This document shows positions 25,101-35,591 of a stretch of DNA of 64,000 bases, piece after piece; position 1 is the stretch's first letter; the number at the start of each line of letters is the position of its first letter. The DNA comes from Laburnicola sp. R22_1 (lineage: Eukaryota > Ascomycota > Dothideomycetes > Pleosporales > Didymosphaeriaceae): NCBI GenBank assembly GCA_014281115.1, contig JACONQ010000007.1, positions 992,001 through 1,056,000 of the forward strand, read 5' to 3'. Under the pieces are notes generated by a model that saw only the letters and a program-made list of their open reading frames with translations, did not search any database and was not told the DNA's origin. Both the position numbers and the translations under genes were made by a program.

Positions 25101-25403
25101 CGCCTTGTTTGAAAATCAGAACATTGCCGGGCCACCTCAATCGAGTGGCAAGAGCGACTATTCGACAGAGACGAATAGTAGCAAGGGAGAGAAGAAGGAC
25201 AAGGTGGCCCCGAAGCCGGACATACGGTTTTACGGTCGGGGTAGGCTTCATATGGACTCATCTAATGTTTGCGTACGCTAATGGAATTAGGTGGCGCACA
25301 AAATCATTCGACCAAAAAGAAAGAGACGAAAGAGGCGAAGAAGACGGAGAAGAAAACGGAGAAGAAAACGGGGGGCTTCCGTGGCCTCCGAAACATCGTG
25401 TAG
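22167..25403 (+). CDS. tsc1: hamartin (Tsc1) homologue, TOR-pathway inhibitor subunit
   Basis: Three exons (22167-22177, 22239-25240, 25291-25403) encode 1041 aa. The tiny first exon gives MASG, and the 61-nt and 50-nt introns are GT-AG. The N-terminal ~370 residues are the helical hamartin core (FKTLNAIF, LILLNAFVRLQTPHLYVVLE, LHYFTFLYGLFPLNFMSFIR). A Ser/Pro-rich linker follows, then a long coiled coil at about residues 570-865 (REIMLLRNDLNFERYLKAQH onward). Exon 3 adds a Lys-rich tail (KKKETKEAKKTEKKTEKKT) ending in GGFRGLRNIV. In yeasts and animals Tsc1 stabilises Tsc2, the GTPase-activating protein for Rheb, and so restrains TORC1. Retention of the last intron would end the protein at 25281 with a different tail. 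Identification rests on the N-terminal block plus the coiled-coil layout. Confidence 0.85.
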
Positions 25404-26921
25404 TGGTTCTTCGTCGATCTACTTCTTGGTCGATGCTACTACAGACCTCGGCTTTAGCTTTGTCCATCAATGCGATCTTGCATATGCATCGGAGGCGATT
25501 CGTCTTTTCAATGCGATCTTCGAAAAATGTGGAGCCTGGCGGTCGGCGTCCCATTCAAAGTAAGTAAACTTTCAGTTTTCTGTTCTGCACAAAAGCCCTT
25601 TTGCATTTTACACTGGTGGTGGATTTGGCTGCTTGCATGTGCTATGGTGCATCATTCCCCTGCTTGGCACACCGGGATGCATGTGGGGCGTTCTCATGGA
25701 GGCATTTTGAAATTTTAAAGACACGTGGCTCCCTCGGGCGTCTCTCCTCTCACGGTTTCTTGGCGTTGATTCGATGATCGGATATGGCACGGTGGTTTCT
25801 TGCACGGGCATTTGTTTGTTTGCACCCTCGTGTGTGAGGACAGATGGCACGGCGGTTCTCTTGATGGGCGTATGCTTATTACATCTTTCATGCTGAGGGA
25901 CACATGGCACGATGGTTTTCTCGACGGGTGTTTGCTCGGTATACCTCTCATGCATGAAAAACCGATACCACTGAATGAGTGGGCTTTCTTTCTGACCGAT
26001 CTGGTATGTGTGTACTGTACTTGACCTGTGTCCTGCGTAACTTGGTGGAGTGTCATGTGTTGAGTATTACACATGGATGTAGATGCAGCTTTGGCTCGAC
26101 ATGTTCAGTTGATATGCCGATGACTTTGGTCCTAGGCTGTAGATGTATGGATGGCAGTGCTGCCTTTTCGAACGCTCGATCGCGCCCGACTTTACAACAG
26201 GCGTCTCACATGATATATCGGTAGCTACGTACCTAAATCGCGCTTTGCGCTATGATGTGCTTGCCCCTGGGATCCATAGACCCATGAACCGCGCGATGAT
26301 ATACTATACCGCATCCAACGCGCTTCTATTGACAATGTTACTGTGCAAAATTCTCATATCCGCGTGTGCGATTCATCTTCCCCAGGTTGTCTTGATTTGT
26401 CTTTCCTTTTCCCGACATCCATCATTATGCATGCCCATACACACATGCATACTCCATACCCATCGCCCTATGGCACACACCTCTGCGCCCACCCCCATCT
26501 CCTCGCGCAATCTACCCTTTTCGACTCCCTAAGTCGTCGTGCGTGGCGTACTGTCTATCACGCGACGCGAGGTGTCGGTGCAAGCCTCGGTACGATCAGC
26601 GTGGGGGGATGTGCGTCTGTGGGATGGACGCTCGTCGTGGGCGTGCATGGGGTGGGGTCGTGGTGGAGTCAGAGAACATCAAACTAACTCAACAACCCCG
26701 GTGGATGTTGTTTTGGAAAACGGGATGCCGTACCTACTTATTCAGTAGATTTTTGGGTGCATGCAGGAGACGCATAGCTGGGTCGCTTTACTGTGGGTGT
26801 ATGCGGTGGGGGGACGCGAGGCAACTTGAACGTGCTTGGATGGTAAATCCCGCGTGCAGGCAGTTTTATCAGAGGAGTCTAGCTAAGGGGCCTGGCATTC
26901 GGAAATACGAAGGATATCATA
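25404..26921. other. convergent intergenic region with a minisatellite
   Basis: This is the 3' flanks of tsc1 (+) and asa1 (-). It holds the 60-bp tandem repeat described separately (25724-25963). Otherwise there are only short unrelated open frames. Confidence 0.4.
25724..25963. repeat. 60-bp degenerate tandem repeat (minisatellite)
   Basis: ATGGCACGGTGGTT-type units start at 25784, 25844 and 25904, exactly 60 bp apart, with a more degenerate unit from 25724. Because 60 is a multiple of three, the minus strand reads as a 20-residue peptide repeat (HERxxxxTPxxxTxVPxV pattern, frame 25608-25955). There is no other coding evidence for that frame. Confidence 0.7.
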
Positions 26922-28634
26922 TCAAAAGACTTCCCAGAGACTGACTTTTCCATCTTTTGCTCCTGCGACAACCCAGTGCTTCAACTGTCCTGCTTCCACC
27001 CTGTGTCTCTGCAACTTGGCTAGCCCCGTCTCTCGCCTCTGGACCTCTCCCTCCCCTGTTTCTACGTCTCCACTCGTACCCCCCAAGGCTAGATCCTCCT
27101 TTCCTAAGACCTGGCCGAAATCTACCGCGTAGATGCCTTCGTTGTGCCATTTCAGCACCGCGACCTCCTTGAGCGTCTTGGTGCTGTAGATGCGGACTCT
27201 GCTGTCCCAGCCGGCTGTTGCGATGAGGCGACCGTCTGAGCGGACGCGCAGGGATTGTTGGCCTGCGTGGGCGGTGTTGTTGGTTTTGTGTGCCGGTTGG
27301 ATGGATATTGTTGTTGGAATTGGAGGGGAGTTGTGTGCGGATGGTACAGCGGTGGTGGAGAGGAGGGAGGAGAGGCCGGTTGGGCGGGTGGTTGATGGGT
27401 CGTTTGTTGGAGGAATCGATCTTTTTGAGAAATCGAGGGGATTTGGTGCTGTTGCCTCCGGATTGATGGATTCTTCCGTAGTGATTGTTGATAAATTGGG
27501 GAGAGAAGGTTCAGAATCCGCCGCTCCTTGCTCAGCCAACGTTGACACAGCTCCATGTGCTGCTAGCTCTACGGTGGATAGGTTAGTAGCACACTGTTCA
27601 TCGTCCTCGACAGTTTCGACATGGGTGTTAGGGGGTAGCTCTGGAACCCGATGTGCAGCGATAATAGCATCTGCTGATGATGTGAAATACGTTGAACCAT
27701 CTGGCGTAGCATCGACCGACAAGACAGGCTGCGTATGAGGTCGGCTGAGATATACTGTCTCAGCCAAGTCTAGTGTAGTTCTTCGTATTGCTGCAGCGCT
27801 GTGTGGTATCATATGCACGGCTGTGAAGCCACTTTCGTATCCGGAAAGTACCAGTATGTTGTTCGAGGGCCGATGATGCACGAGCTTCACGGCCATGACC
27901 ATGCCTAGGGCCAGTTAGCTGTCGGTTCAGGTATGCATCTTAGTTGTTACCAGACTTCGCATTTGGACATAACAAAAGGGGCTCACCTGTGTCAGAGGGT
28001 TCAATCCTTGGCACAACACACAGTAGCTTTTCGTCTGGTAACTGATATACCTCGATTTTCTTGTCGTCTCTTCCTGGTACTGCAATGTAGACTCGATCAC
28101 TAGACCTATTTTGCGACTTTTCAATGCGCTTCCGGTGCGCGTCAATACTAGATGTTTCAAAGCACATGGAAAAGGCGCAGAAATTGAGGGTGTTTACAGG
28201 AAGCGAATGCAGCAGCCACGGCTTCGGGCGATGTACGTCTACACCATCTGCAGGCAGGTCGGTGGAGAAAGACGAACCCCCGTCTTTCAACTGCCATATT
28301 CGTAGCGTGTTGTCGCGTCCATGTCTGGAGGGATGTGCATCAGTGAGGATGTTGCTGGGCTGTAGGCAACGTTCAAGGGCACACACGTTACGATCTTGTC
28401 GGGGCCCCATTCGGCGGTACCCAGCATGGCTGCATCGTGGGCCCTCCACACAGCCAAGGGCCGTTTGGTCTCCAATTTCCAGTACACGACCCAGCCGTCT
28501 GCGTCGCCCGAGATCAGGCACGTGTTGCGACGCAGGATCTGAACGCTGTGGATGCGTGCAGCATGGCCGCGGAAGACGTAGCTGGGGTGGGCGGGGCCAC
28601 GGGTCGACTGCTGGTGCTCGCCGGTGACGGCCAT
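26922..28634 (-). CDS. asa1: ASTRA-associated protein 1 (WD40 repeat)
   Basis: Exons 28387-28634, 27987-28324 and 26922-27904 encode 522 aa with GT-AG introns of 62 and 82 nt. The WD40 repeats are clear: YVFRGHAARIHSVQIL, DADGWVVYWKL, AVWRAHDAAMLGTAEW, HGRDNTLRIWQLKDG (made only after splicing), SLRVRSDGRLIATAGWDSRV and WVVAGAKDGKVSLWEVF at the very C-terminus. A Ser/Thr/Pro-rich insert splits the propeller, as in fungal Asa1. Yeast Asa1 belongs to ASTRA/TTT, which helps assemble PIKK kinases including TOR. An in-frame ATG exists upstream (28724), but MAVTGEHQQ at 28634 directly precedes the conserved start of the family. It shares a 220-bp divergent promoter with the next gene. Confidence 0.88.
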
Positions 28635-28854
28635 GGTGTAGTCTGTCTGCCTGTGGTAGTCTGCTGGGTAGAGTCCAGGGCGGTGGAGGTGTCGAAACGT
28701 GCAGCAGGGAGGCGTGCATTTCACCGCGAGCGATAGCTGTACGGCGGGAGTGCTTGGCTAACAACGACAAGACGAGGCGAAGGCAGCCCGCTTATAATTG
28801 CCCCCTCCCCAGCCTCCACCCAGCATCATCAGCTAATCTTCCCGCAACACCACC
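28635..28854. promoter_or_regulatory. compact divergent promoter asa1 / Zn2Cys6 gene
   Basis: Only 220 bp separate the two start codons, so the promoters must overlap. The part before 28855 is C-rich. Confidence 0.45.
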
Positions 28855-31035
28855 ATGACCAACGCCATCGCCCTCGCGATGCAAGCAACCCAACATGCCA
28901 ACAACATGACCGAGACCGACGCCCAGCAGCTGGATTCACAGAGCCAGCCTTCAGACCACACCCAGCCCACGGGTAAGCCGGCCAAGTCTACACGCACGCG
29001 CACTGGCTGTCTCACGTGCAGAGACCGCCATCTCAAGTGTGACGAAGGCGCGCCCAGCTGCCAGAACTGCCTCAAGTCCAATCGAGAGTGCAGAAGGGGC
29101 ATGCGCATCAATTGGATTGACACCCAGGTCAAAGCCCCGCCTCATCTCATCCCGCCAACCGGTACGTGACCTCCGATGCACCTGGGCGGTGCTTGCCTGT
29201 CCCATATATACTACATACTCTGGGTAGCTCGTAGCCGTTACTGACGTGTGCTCTAACCACCAGAAAATTGGACTGTTGAATTCAAAGACGAGTCACGCAA
29301 AACGGCTTCCGAGTACATAGGCGGCAGCGACTTGTACCCCTCTCACAACGCACCACACTCAAGATCCCGGAGCTTTGAGCCGTATGCGTACCAGAATACG
29401 TATGCCCACCATCATCGCCTCTCGTATTCAGACATAGCATCTGAGTACGGTTCCCAGGCCGGGTACGCGCAAATGAGAACTTTTCAAAATCCTCCACAGC
29501 CTCAACTCAGCCATTCAACGCCGTCGGATGCTATGAGCGCCAATGCCTTCATGACTCCTCACTCAGAAGAGCAGCATCTGAGGACCGGGGGCGGGCGAGA
29601 GCTACAAGAGCCTGAAGGGCACGACTATCTCGTCGACCAAGAGGAGGTCCTTTTCATGCAGGTCTTCGTCGAAGAAGTAGGCATTTGGATGGACAGCATG
29701 GACGCGAAGAAACATGTAGGCGCCAATTTCCTTGCTCCCTCGTCTACTCCCCCTTCAAACCAAGTAGAGGCTTATATGGATCAGTTCTCTCGACAACTCC
29801 CCTTCCATGCCTTGAAAGAACCAATGTTGCTCAATGCTTTTCTCGCTTGCGGTGCACGACATCTCGCACTCGTCAACAAGAGATATAATCAAGATAGAGC
29901 ACTAAAATATTATGACAAAGCAACGAAGCATCTGTTGGGTGCATTACAGGATCCTAACAGGGATACCGTGCTCTGTGCGACCACAGCTGTTATCCTCAAT
30001 GTTTATGAAATCATGTGTGAACGTGCGCTCCAGCGCATGAATCACATCGCCGGCGCGCGAGCCCTCATCAAAGAATGTGGCTGGAGCGCTCGTTCGAGCG
30101 GTATCGGTGCAGCATGCTTCTGGCTCAACGTTGGCATGGAGCTGCTCAGCTGCCTACACTTCAATTGGCAGGTAGCGTGGGATCCTGATGAGTGGGGTAT
30201 CGACATGGATCTTGAACCGGAGACCGAAACTGGTCGGGAGGAGTTCTGGACGCATCGCATTGTTTATGTTGTTGCCAAAGTCTGCAATTTTCGCGCTTCC
30301 ATCCCGCGAGACGAAGACAATGCAAAGCAAAACGCCCAAGCACGATATGTGAAATGGATGGGACTAACTGAGCTGGCCGACAGATGGAATTCTTGCATTC
30401 CTAGAACCATGCATCCCATGGCATATCTTTACCCGGGACAAACACTCTCTGGGTCCTGCTTTCCAGAGGTCTGGTTAATCAAACGAGCCAGTATCGTTGC
30501 GCGCCTTTTTTACCATACCTGCATGTGCTTGCTTGCGCAGGTCAATCCGCTCCAGAACTCGGACACTCCAGAGATGCATCAAATGCTTACAGAGCATTCA
30601 CAACTCATTTGTGGAATCAGTGCACACGTAAAGGACCGTGGTGTTGCATCCGTTGCCCTGCGGTCCCTCGCAATTGCAGCCGAGTGCCTCACTCGCCGAG
30701 ACGCTCAAGAAGAAGTACTGACCATCGTCGACAAGATACGCACAGAGACGGGATGGCAGGTGGGATTTATCAACGATGAACTCAAGAAGAAGTGGGGATG
30801 GAACAACCAGGAGCACCAACCAGTTCAGCCACCACAACAACAAGCGCCAGCACCGCAGCTACAAGCGCAGCCACGCCCTGCCATGTATCCAATGATGAAC
30901 CCTTTGGCTGGCGCCGATTTCAACAACGCCCAGCATCCGTACCAGGGACACTACATTCCGCCGAATGTCAATCTATTGCAGCAAGACATATCGCAACACG
31001 AACAAACTACGAACAACGGATACTCGTACTACTAG
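28855..31035 (+). CDS. Zn2Cys6 fungal transcription factor
   Basis: Exons 28855-29161 and 29264-31035 (102-nt intron) encode 692 aa. The N-terminus carries a binuclear zinc cluster ([14 protein letters not shown], then [13 protein letters not shown]-x2-C-x6-C-x6-C-x2-C-x6-C) preceded by a basic linker (KSTRTRTG). The centre ([20 protein letters not shown] region to about residue 590) is the helical fungal-specific transcription factor domain, with the [17 protein letters not shown] block. The C-terminus is Gln/Pro-rich ([15 protein letters not shown]), an activation-domain-like tail. It acts in the nucleus. Targets are unknown; the neighbours give no metabolic cluster to link it to. Confidence 0.9.
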
Positions 31036-31628
31036 GGGCAGAAAGAGAGTCTTTGTCCAGCGATGAATATGCACCCGTATCTCGACGCTCAAGACGTTAC
31101 TATGTAATTTACGCTTTTACTTCGTCTGATCTATTCCGCCAGCTGAGGTCCCTTCTAACAGCGTCGAGTCCGCTTCTTCGATCTAAACCATACCATTATT
31201 TGCGGTGGGGCTCAGTCTCCCACCTCCCGCGTATCATCCACCTCGTTCGCTGGATTGACATCAGAGGTCCGCGCTCTATTCCAATGACGAATATTTCTCT
31301 AGGAGCATCTCCTTCGTAAATTTGTACTCTACTTACCTACTTCAACCGCATCTATTGTTGTACCAATCCAATCAAAACAGGGAACATACATAGGCATTTC
31401 TTTCACACCATTGGCCTATGCTTTCTTCTCTGTTTGTTGTGCTCTATTGACGACTCACGCATCTGTACTCTTTGTGTGTGAAGGATACCTTTCTACCTGT
31501 GCGATGTAATCTTCAGCGCGTTTTTCTTCGAGCGTGGGAGGTTGTATGTGCGCTAGGGGTTTTTTTTTCTTGTCTGCGAGGTTTCGAGGAGGGTAGAAGG
31601 GGTATAGTAGAGGAATTAGGATGGTGGA
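31036..31628. other. 3' flank of the Zn2Cys6 gene
   Basis: No gene, RNA gene or repeat was recognised between the stop codon and the hAT insertion. Confidence 0.4.
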
Positions 31629-31636
31629 CATGGAGG
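31629..31636 (+). repeat. 8-bp target-site duplication, left copy (hAT)
   Basis: CATGGAGG, repeated exactly at 34769-34776 on the other side of the element. An 8-bp duplication is diagnostic of hAT transposons. Confidence 0.9.
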
Positions 31637-34600
31637 CAGAGTTGCCATCAATCAATCAGGATCAATTTTGAAGCTGTGATTGATTTGATTGATACTCAGA
31701 GACCTCGGAAACTGGTTTGATTGATTGAAGGTGATTTTGGAGGCGTATTGATTGAAGATTGATTGATTGATTGACGGAAAAATCGCCCAGAGATGATATT
31801 TGTGTGCAGGGAGCTACAGAGGCTCATCCCACTGCGATACCTGATAGATCTCTTGTATCTCGAGCTCTGAGAGCTCTACTGGAAGCTCTCCGTCGGGCGT
31901 CTCCTAGGACGGAGAATATCCAGCTCTTAGCCAGCTCCGTACGCAGGTGATTGTGGAAAGCAATTAAGGGCTCATTTTTCGACGTTTTGGCTCTATTATA
32001 TCGCCAACCTTAGAGAACACTCTCTCACAGTAATAGGAGGATGCTGGGATTGACAGGAGATTAATAGCCAACTAAGAAAGGCGGGGATACGTATCGCGGA
32101 GAGATAGCCAATACCTAATAGAATCTGTATAGTATGTGTAATCCTTAGGAACGCTTAATTTATTGTGCCACTAGCGATCGAATTTGTTAGTACTGTTAAT
32201 AAGAGGAGCTATAGTTTTAGCTCTTAGAGGCTTAATGTGTAACTCAGTGTAGTTGTTAATATTATTAACGCGTTTTAATTGTTTACGCGAAGGAGAGTTA
32301 ACAGGGTGGGCATCTTCTAATTTATACTTAGCCTATAGCTCTTAGAACTGCCTATTAGCTTTGTTAAGCCATACTTTGTACTCTCTAGTCTATAAGTTTA
32401 TAAAGTAATACTTGTAATATAGGTAGACAACTATAGAGGCGTAATAAACTGGCGTCTCTTTAAGCAGTGTGTAATACTTTAAGAGCTTTGTGTGGGCTGC
32501 TATCACGTTGATTTTTAAGTAGTCCTTAGGAGCGTTGGGCTTATTAAAATTAACGCTTGTAAAGCTCTTAACAAGCTGCTTAAACTAAGAGAGGAGGTAC
32601 TTAAAAGTAGGATACACCTTGTAAATCGCTCTAAAACAGCCAGAGTCGCCGCGGCCTTCAAGTCTCTTTGTGGCCTTCTTTAAGGGCCGAAGGACCTTAA
32701 TATATTAATTAATTATAGCCTAATTAGTAGCGCTAAGGCCTTTGGTGGGAGCTTTAGCGTTAGAAGGAGCCTTGCCGCGCGCGCGAGCTGAGGACTTATC
32801 CCTCAACGCCCTCTCCGCCCTGTGATTAATAAGGGCATTAATTAGGCGATAGAGAAGGACGGCTCTCACTATAAAATTAAGGTAGCTGTTCTAGCGCGTA
32901 ACAACAGGCCTTATAAGCTCTAAGAGCCGCGCAGGCTCTTCCACCTCGCGCGTTGACTGCTAAAAGTTGTTAAAAAGGTCATGCTGCTAAGGCGTTGATA
33001 TTGAGTGTACGACGTCCACAAGGACTCCAATAGGGCCCTTCTCTCGCCACTCGCGCAGGTATTTCTCCTCTACTTTAAGCTGCGATGCGTCGTTGTTAAA
33101 GGCGTCTTTATTAGCTCCAAATATTACAGTTTGCCCTACTAAATTAAGCGAGTAAGGACAGCAGTAGAGGCGCTAGTCCTATAGAAAAAAGTTGTAATAA
33201 TTGCTTAGCGCGTTAACAGCTATATTATTATTTGTCGCGTTGTTAAGTGTAAAGTACCTAATTGAGCTACTATTAATCCCAAAGGCCTCTAGCGTTTTAA
33301 TAACAACTTTAGCGACTCTATTGCCTATATGCGCGCTACTAAGCTAAGGGAGGGCAAGAGGCAGGTTGCAGAGCTTGCCGCGACTGTTAACGTAATAAGT
33401 GATGAGCCCACAAAACGCGCTCTTGCCACCCTTTATAGTCTAGCTATTAAAGCTTATATGAACCTTACTAAGCGCGTAAGAGAGCTTAGCTTGCACCTAA
33501 GGCTGGAGATTTGCGTATAACCTTAGCAGAAAGGCAGCGACGCTTGTATGGCTGCGGAAAGTAGCCAGCTTAGCCTCTAGGTTGGCAGCGCGTAGGAGCT
33601 TTTAAAAGGACGGCGTTTCCACCTTACGTAGTGGGTGATTGTTCTTAGCAAGCTAGCCGACTATAGCGAGTTAAAAACGCTCCTGATTGAAGTTTCTAAG
33701 GGCGTTGGACACCTCCTACAACACACCTACGCTGCTACGTATAAGAGCCCTAAGAGTACGCTGCCCTAACTCTAGTTAAGCTAACTGCTTGCCTGGGCGA
33801 AGGTGCCTATAGCTGAGTCGCCTCTGCTTAATGTAATTCCACACCACTATTGTTGAGCTTGTTGTCTCCAGTATTCCTCTGGTGCCGGGCACCCTGTGTA
33901 TGTGGCAGTGGTGACAGACGAAGAAAATACGCCTCATGTCCGCCCGGAGCGCGACGCGATATCCATGTGCGTAGAGCACTGATTTCTTGAACTTCTGCGT
34001 ACGCAGAGGCTTTGTATACAGCGGCAACCTTACCTAGTTAATCCTATTAAAGTTATCTGCAAAACAAGCGTCGAATTCGAGCCTAGGGCTATTAGAGCTA
34101 GGTGAGGAGGCAGCTAAGGGAGTAGTGGCAGCTTAAGTTAACGTAGCTTAAGCTCTTGGCGTTAGAGTTTCTAATAGTCTATAGGAGGGCGTTGACGTAT
34201 TTAAGGGCCCTAAGAGTGTTGCATTAATTAAGGGCAGAGCCTCTATGTTGAAGGACGCAGCGTTGCGGTCCCAGAGCTTAGTCTTAAAGCTCTGGCTGCC
34301 CTAAGACTCTGGCAGCTCCTGTGTGCTCTGTGAGTCAAGCGCGATGACTAGAGGTGCTGCTGGCCTTGCCGCTGTACTTAGAGAGCTCCTTTTACCCTTA
34401 TTTTGTAAGGCTGGGGTCATTGTATAAGTGTGGAGGGGAGGGCGCGAGAGAGCGTTAATAGAGAGGGCAGACGCAGATAATTCAAGGTGCTTGGCTAACT
34501 TAGTTAATTGCCTAATTAGGAAATTGCTTAAAACTCTAAAAACGCGTAAAAATCACTATATTCGTCGTTTTTTTAGCTTTAAAAAGCCATCTTAGCGTTA

Positions 34601-34768
34601 AAAACAACGTTAAAACGGATCAATATGATTAGAAAGATTAATTAGGATAATGGCCCTTATCCTGATTGCTGCAAAATTTGTATGGGCGGAGGATTAACCT
34701 GATTAATAGGATCAATTGGGCGAAAATCGATTAAAAACTGATCTCCTGATTGATTGATGGCAACTCTG
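31637..34768 (-). mobile_element. hAT-superfamily DNA transposon, decayed
   Basis: The 3132-bp element has perfect 25-bp terminal inverted repeats starting CAGAGTTGCCATCAATC and a perfect 8-bp target duplication, CATGGAGG. Near both ends there are many TGATTGAT-type subterminal repeats (31674-31780 and 34620-34760), the kind of sites hAT transposases bind. The transposase runs on the minus strand and is full of stops. Joining the flanks restores a plain single CATGGAGG, so the empty site is obvious. Confidence 0.92.
31940..34027 (-). pseudogene. hAT transposase remnant
   Basis: Near 31945-32089 the minus strand reads the hAT C-terminal dimerisation domain (INLLSIPASSYYCERVFSK), with stops where Gln codons are expected (CAG/CAA to TAG/TAA). 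Towards its N-terminus (33776-34027) is a BED-finger-like segment (FFVCHHCHIHRVPGTRG). Many further stops lie between. The changes are the C-to-T type made by RIP. The copy cannot encode a transposase. Confidence 0.8.
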
Positions 34769-34776
34769 CATGGAGG
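34769..34776 (+). repeat. 8-bp target-site duplication, right copy (hAT)
   Basis: CATGGAGG, identical to 31629-31636. Confidence 0.9.
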
Positions 34777-35591
34777 GATGGAATGAAGGATAGTAATTAT
34801 CGTTTTTGTTACTGTGGGTGCTTTGAGGCGGTGGTGTACTGTGGAAGTGGCTACGTTGAATAATGAAGGCTTTCGTGCGTTTGTTTGCTGGAGAGAGCTA
34901 GCTGTAGTAAGGCTTTGCATTGATGGGAGTGGAGGGCTAGGAGGAGCAATAGAATGTTTATTTATTTATTTGTATTAGTTTATAGTAGTTAACCTAACCT
35001 TTTATAAATTATAAAACTTAATAGTAAGTATGTGTGTGGCGTTATTTTATCTACCTAGGGGTAGGACGACAAAGGCTTTCATCTCAAATAACATGACAAA
35101 AAAAGCAGAGCCCCCTGCTTAGTAATCAAAAAAGGCGTAAAAAGGTAATGACGAAAAAAAGAATAGTAAGTATAACTAAAATTTAATAGCTAAAGTCTTT
35201 AAAACAAGTGAATAATTAAAATTAGCTATAGTAAAGAGCTAAAGTATAATATAATAATTATAAAACACTTTGTGAAGCTAACGTTGATTATTCGAGAGAG
35301 ATTTGGCTAGATATATAAGGCAGGGTACCGTATGGGTGAGTTAGCAAATTTCGTCCATACACAGCAGTTACCGATAAGAAGTGGCATATCTATGAAATAG
35401 TATCCATTTTTAAACAAAGGTATCTTAAAAACAACAGTATCCAAGACTCCACGCTATGCGCCCCATCCATACCCAATCATGCTAATCATGCCAGTCGTAC
35501 AATAGACCCAAAACACCGCGCTCCAGCCCAAAGACGATACTAATACAAAATAAGAAGAGAAATAAAGGCCAAAAACCACCCAAAGTCCAGC
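34777..35591. other. intergenic, turning AT-rich
   Basis: The first ~130 bp are gene-like in composition; from about 34950 the DNA is AT-rich and includes dispersed-repeat copy B. No gene. Confidence 0.4.
35037..35160 (+). repeat. dispersed ~110-bp repeat family, copy B
   Basis: This is the best-preserved copy: GTGGCGTTATTTTATC, then a TACCTAGGGGTAGGACGAC core, AAGGCTTTCATCTCAAA, an A run, and the small hairpin GCAGAGCCCCCTGC. It still has CA and TG dinucleotides, so it has escaped most RIP and approximates the ancestral sequence. Confidence 0.7.

Noticed and set aside
25085..25567. Arg-rich 160-aa open frame overlapping the tsc1 end
   Set aside because: Out-of-frame shadow of tsc1 exon 2 and its Lys-rich exon 3.
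25724..25963. CRISPR-like array
   Set aside because: Contiguous 60-bp tandem units without spacers; eukaryotic context.
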